NCBI GenBank assembly: GCA_016867175.1
Contig: VGKF01000069.1
Span: forward strand, 1-5,421
DNA from: Candidatus Omnitrophota bacterium
GTDB taxonomy: Bacteria; Omnitrophota; Gorgyraeia; Gygaellales; Profunditerraquicolaceae
DNA: 5,421 nucleotides
Direction: 5' to 3'
Under the pieces are notes generated by a model. It did no database searches and was not told the DNA's origin. It saw only the letters and a program-made list of their open reading frames with translations. Positions 4,808 to 5,421 of this stretch are shown here, in pieces. The translations under genes were made by a program, and so were the position numbers. Each line of letters opens with the position of its first letter. The stretch's first letter is position 1.

Positions 4808-5421
4808 TGCGTTACGGTATATTTTCAGATATACATTCTAATCTGGAGGCCCTGGAGGCCGTCATAGCTGCCTATAAAAAAGAATCCATAGGGTCATATC
4901 TGTGCATAGGAGATCTTGTTGGATATGCAGCTAATCCCAATGAATGTGCTGAAAAGGTAAAGTCGCTCGCCTGCGTTAGCGTAGCCGGCAATCACGATTT
5001 GGCAACGCTCGATTCATTCTCAGTCGAGTATTTCAATGCCGCGGCAGCGCAGGCAATATTCTGGACAAGGTCCAAGATAGATGAAAATAGTAGATTATTC
5101 CTGGAGTCGCTGAAACTGGTATATAAGAATGAAGATCTAATTCTTACGCACGGAACTTTGAATCAGCCTCAAGACTTCAATTATTTAACCGATAGTTTTA
5201 TGGCAGAAGAATCTTTTAGGCTGATGGAGGGCGAAATTTGCTTTGTCGGCCATACGCATGTTGCTGGAATATTTACATATGATAAGGATGGCTATACACA
5301 TTACAGCGGATCTGATTACAGCCAGATAAAAGAAGGCAATAAATATATTGTCAATGTCGGCAGCGTAGGTCAGCCCAGGGATGGTAACCCCAAGGCAGCG
5401 TACTGTATATACGATAGCCTA
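4807..5421 (+). CDS. Calcineurin-like metallophosphoesterase, 3'-truncated by the window edge
   Basis: The frame runs from ATG 4807 to the window end without a stop (205 codons). It shows all the dimetal phosphoesterase motifs in order: FSDIHSN (D8, H10), CIGDLVGY (G35-D36), AGNHD (N62, H63), LTHG (H115), and VGHTH (H149, H151), followed by NVGSVGQPRDGNPKAAY. This is the layout of the YfcE/MJ0936-like group, cytosolic Mn-type phosphodiesterases with broad in vitro activity; the natural substrate is unknown. About 20-40 residues are probably missing at the C-terminus. The start MRYGIFSDIHSN fits the family. An in-frame ATG at 4795 would only add MSSL. Neither start has a ribosome-binding site, and both lie in the 3' arm of structured element copy B. 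Confidence 0.93.
   Translation, partial: MRYGIFSDIHSNLEALEAVIAAYKKESIGSYLCIGDLVGYAANPNECAEKVKSLACVSVAGNHDLATLDSFSVEYFNAAAAQAIFWTRSKIDENSRLFLESLKLVYKNEDLILTHGTLNQPQDFNYLTDSFMAEESFRLMEGEICFVGHTHVAGIFTYDKDGYTHYSGSDYSQIKEGNKYIVNVGSVGQPRDGNPKAAYCIYDSL

Overview
The window looks like a bacterial chromosome segment of moderate GC content. It holds compact housekeeping genes, all on the + strand, separated by intergenic stretches unusually rich in inverted repeats. Codon style, the gene set and the style of the intergenic hairpins suggest an uncultured lineage such as Candidatus Omnitrophota. That placement is an inference and would need a homology search.

Layout. (1) 2-742 is the 3' part of a PHP-domain phosphoesterase whose first roughly 30 residues lie outside the window. 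(2) 755-1823 is a riboflavin gene, ribD, broken near its 3' end: the 302-residue frame stops at 1663 inside the reductase domain and the last 54 residues continue in the +1 frame. About 13 expected residues are missing at the junction. (3) 1825-2412 is ribE, riboflavin synthase. (4) 2413-2919 is a 507-bp non-coding stretch with a probable promoter, one tRNA-Pro(CGG) gene and eight inverted repeats, several of them overlapping each other or the tRNA ends. (5) 2920-4359 is a radical SAM protein with an N-terminal cobalamin-binding-like domain, followed after 9 bp by an acylphosphatase (4369-4641). (6) 4642-4806 is a second hairpin-rich spacer. (7) 4807-5421 is the 5' part of a calcineurin-like metallophosphoesterase that runs off the window.

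How the genes relate. PHP, ribD and ribE are tightly spaced (12 bp and 1 bp) and look like one operon. RibD and RibE catalyse early and final steps of riboflavin synthesis, but ribBA and ribH do not follow. The radical SAM and acylphosphatase genes form a second small transcription unit. The metallophosphoesterase begins a third.

The most interesting signal is non-coding. Two copies (2454-2509 and 4738-4807) share a structured element: a base helix TAAGT/ACTTA, a symmetric TC/TC internal loop, a GG/CC pair, then an upper stem whose sequence differs between copies but stays paired in both, and a loop with conserved edges. Each copy is directly preceded by a perfect 14-15-bp inverted repeat with a 15-nt loop. 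Copy B ends on the start codon of the metallophosphoesterase. A second pair of hairpins (2790-2816, 2844-2870) also shows paired, compensatory differences.
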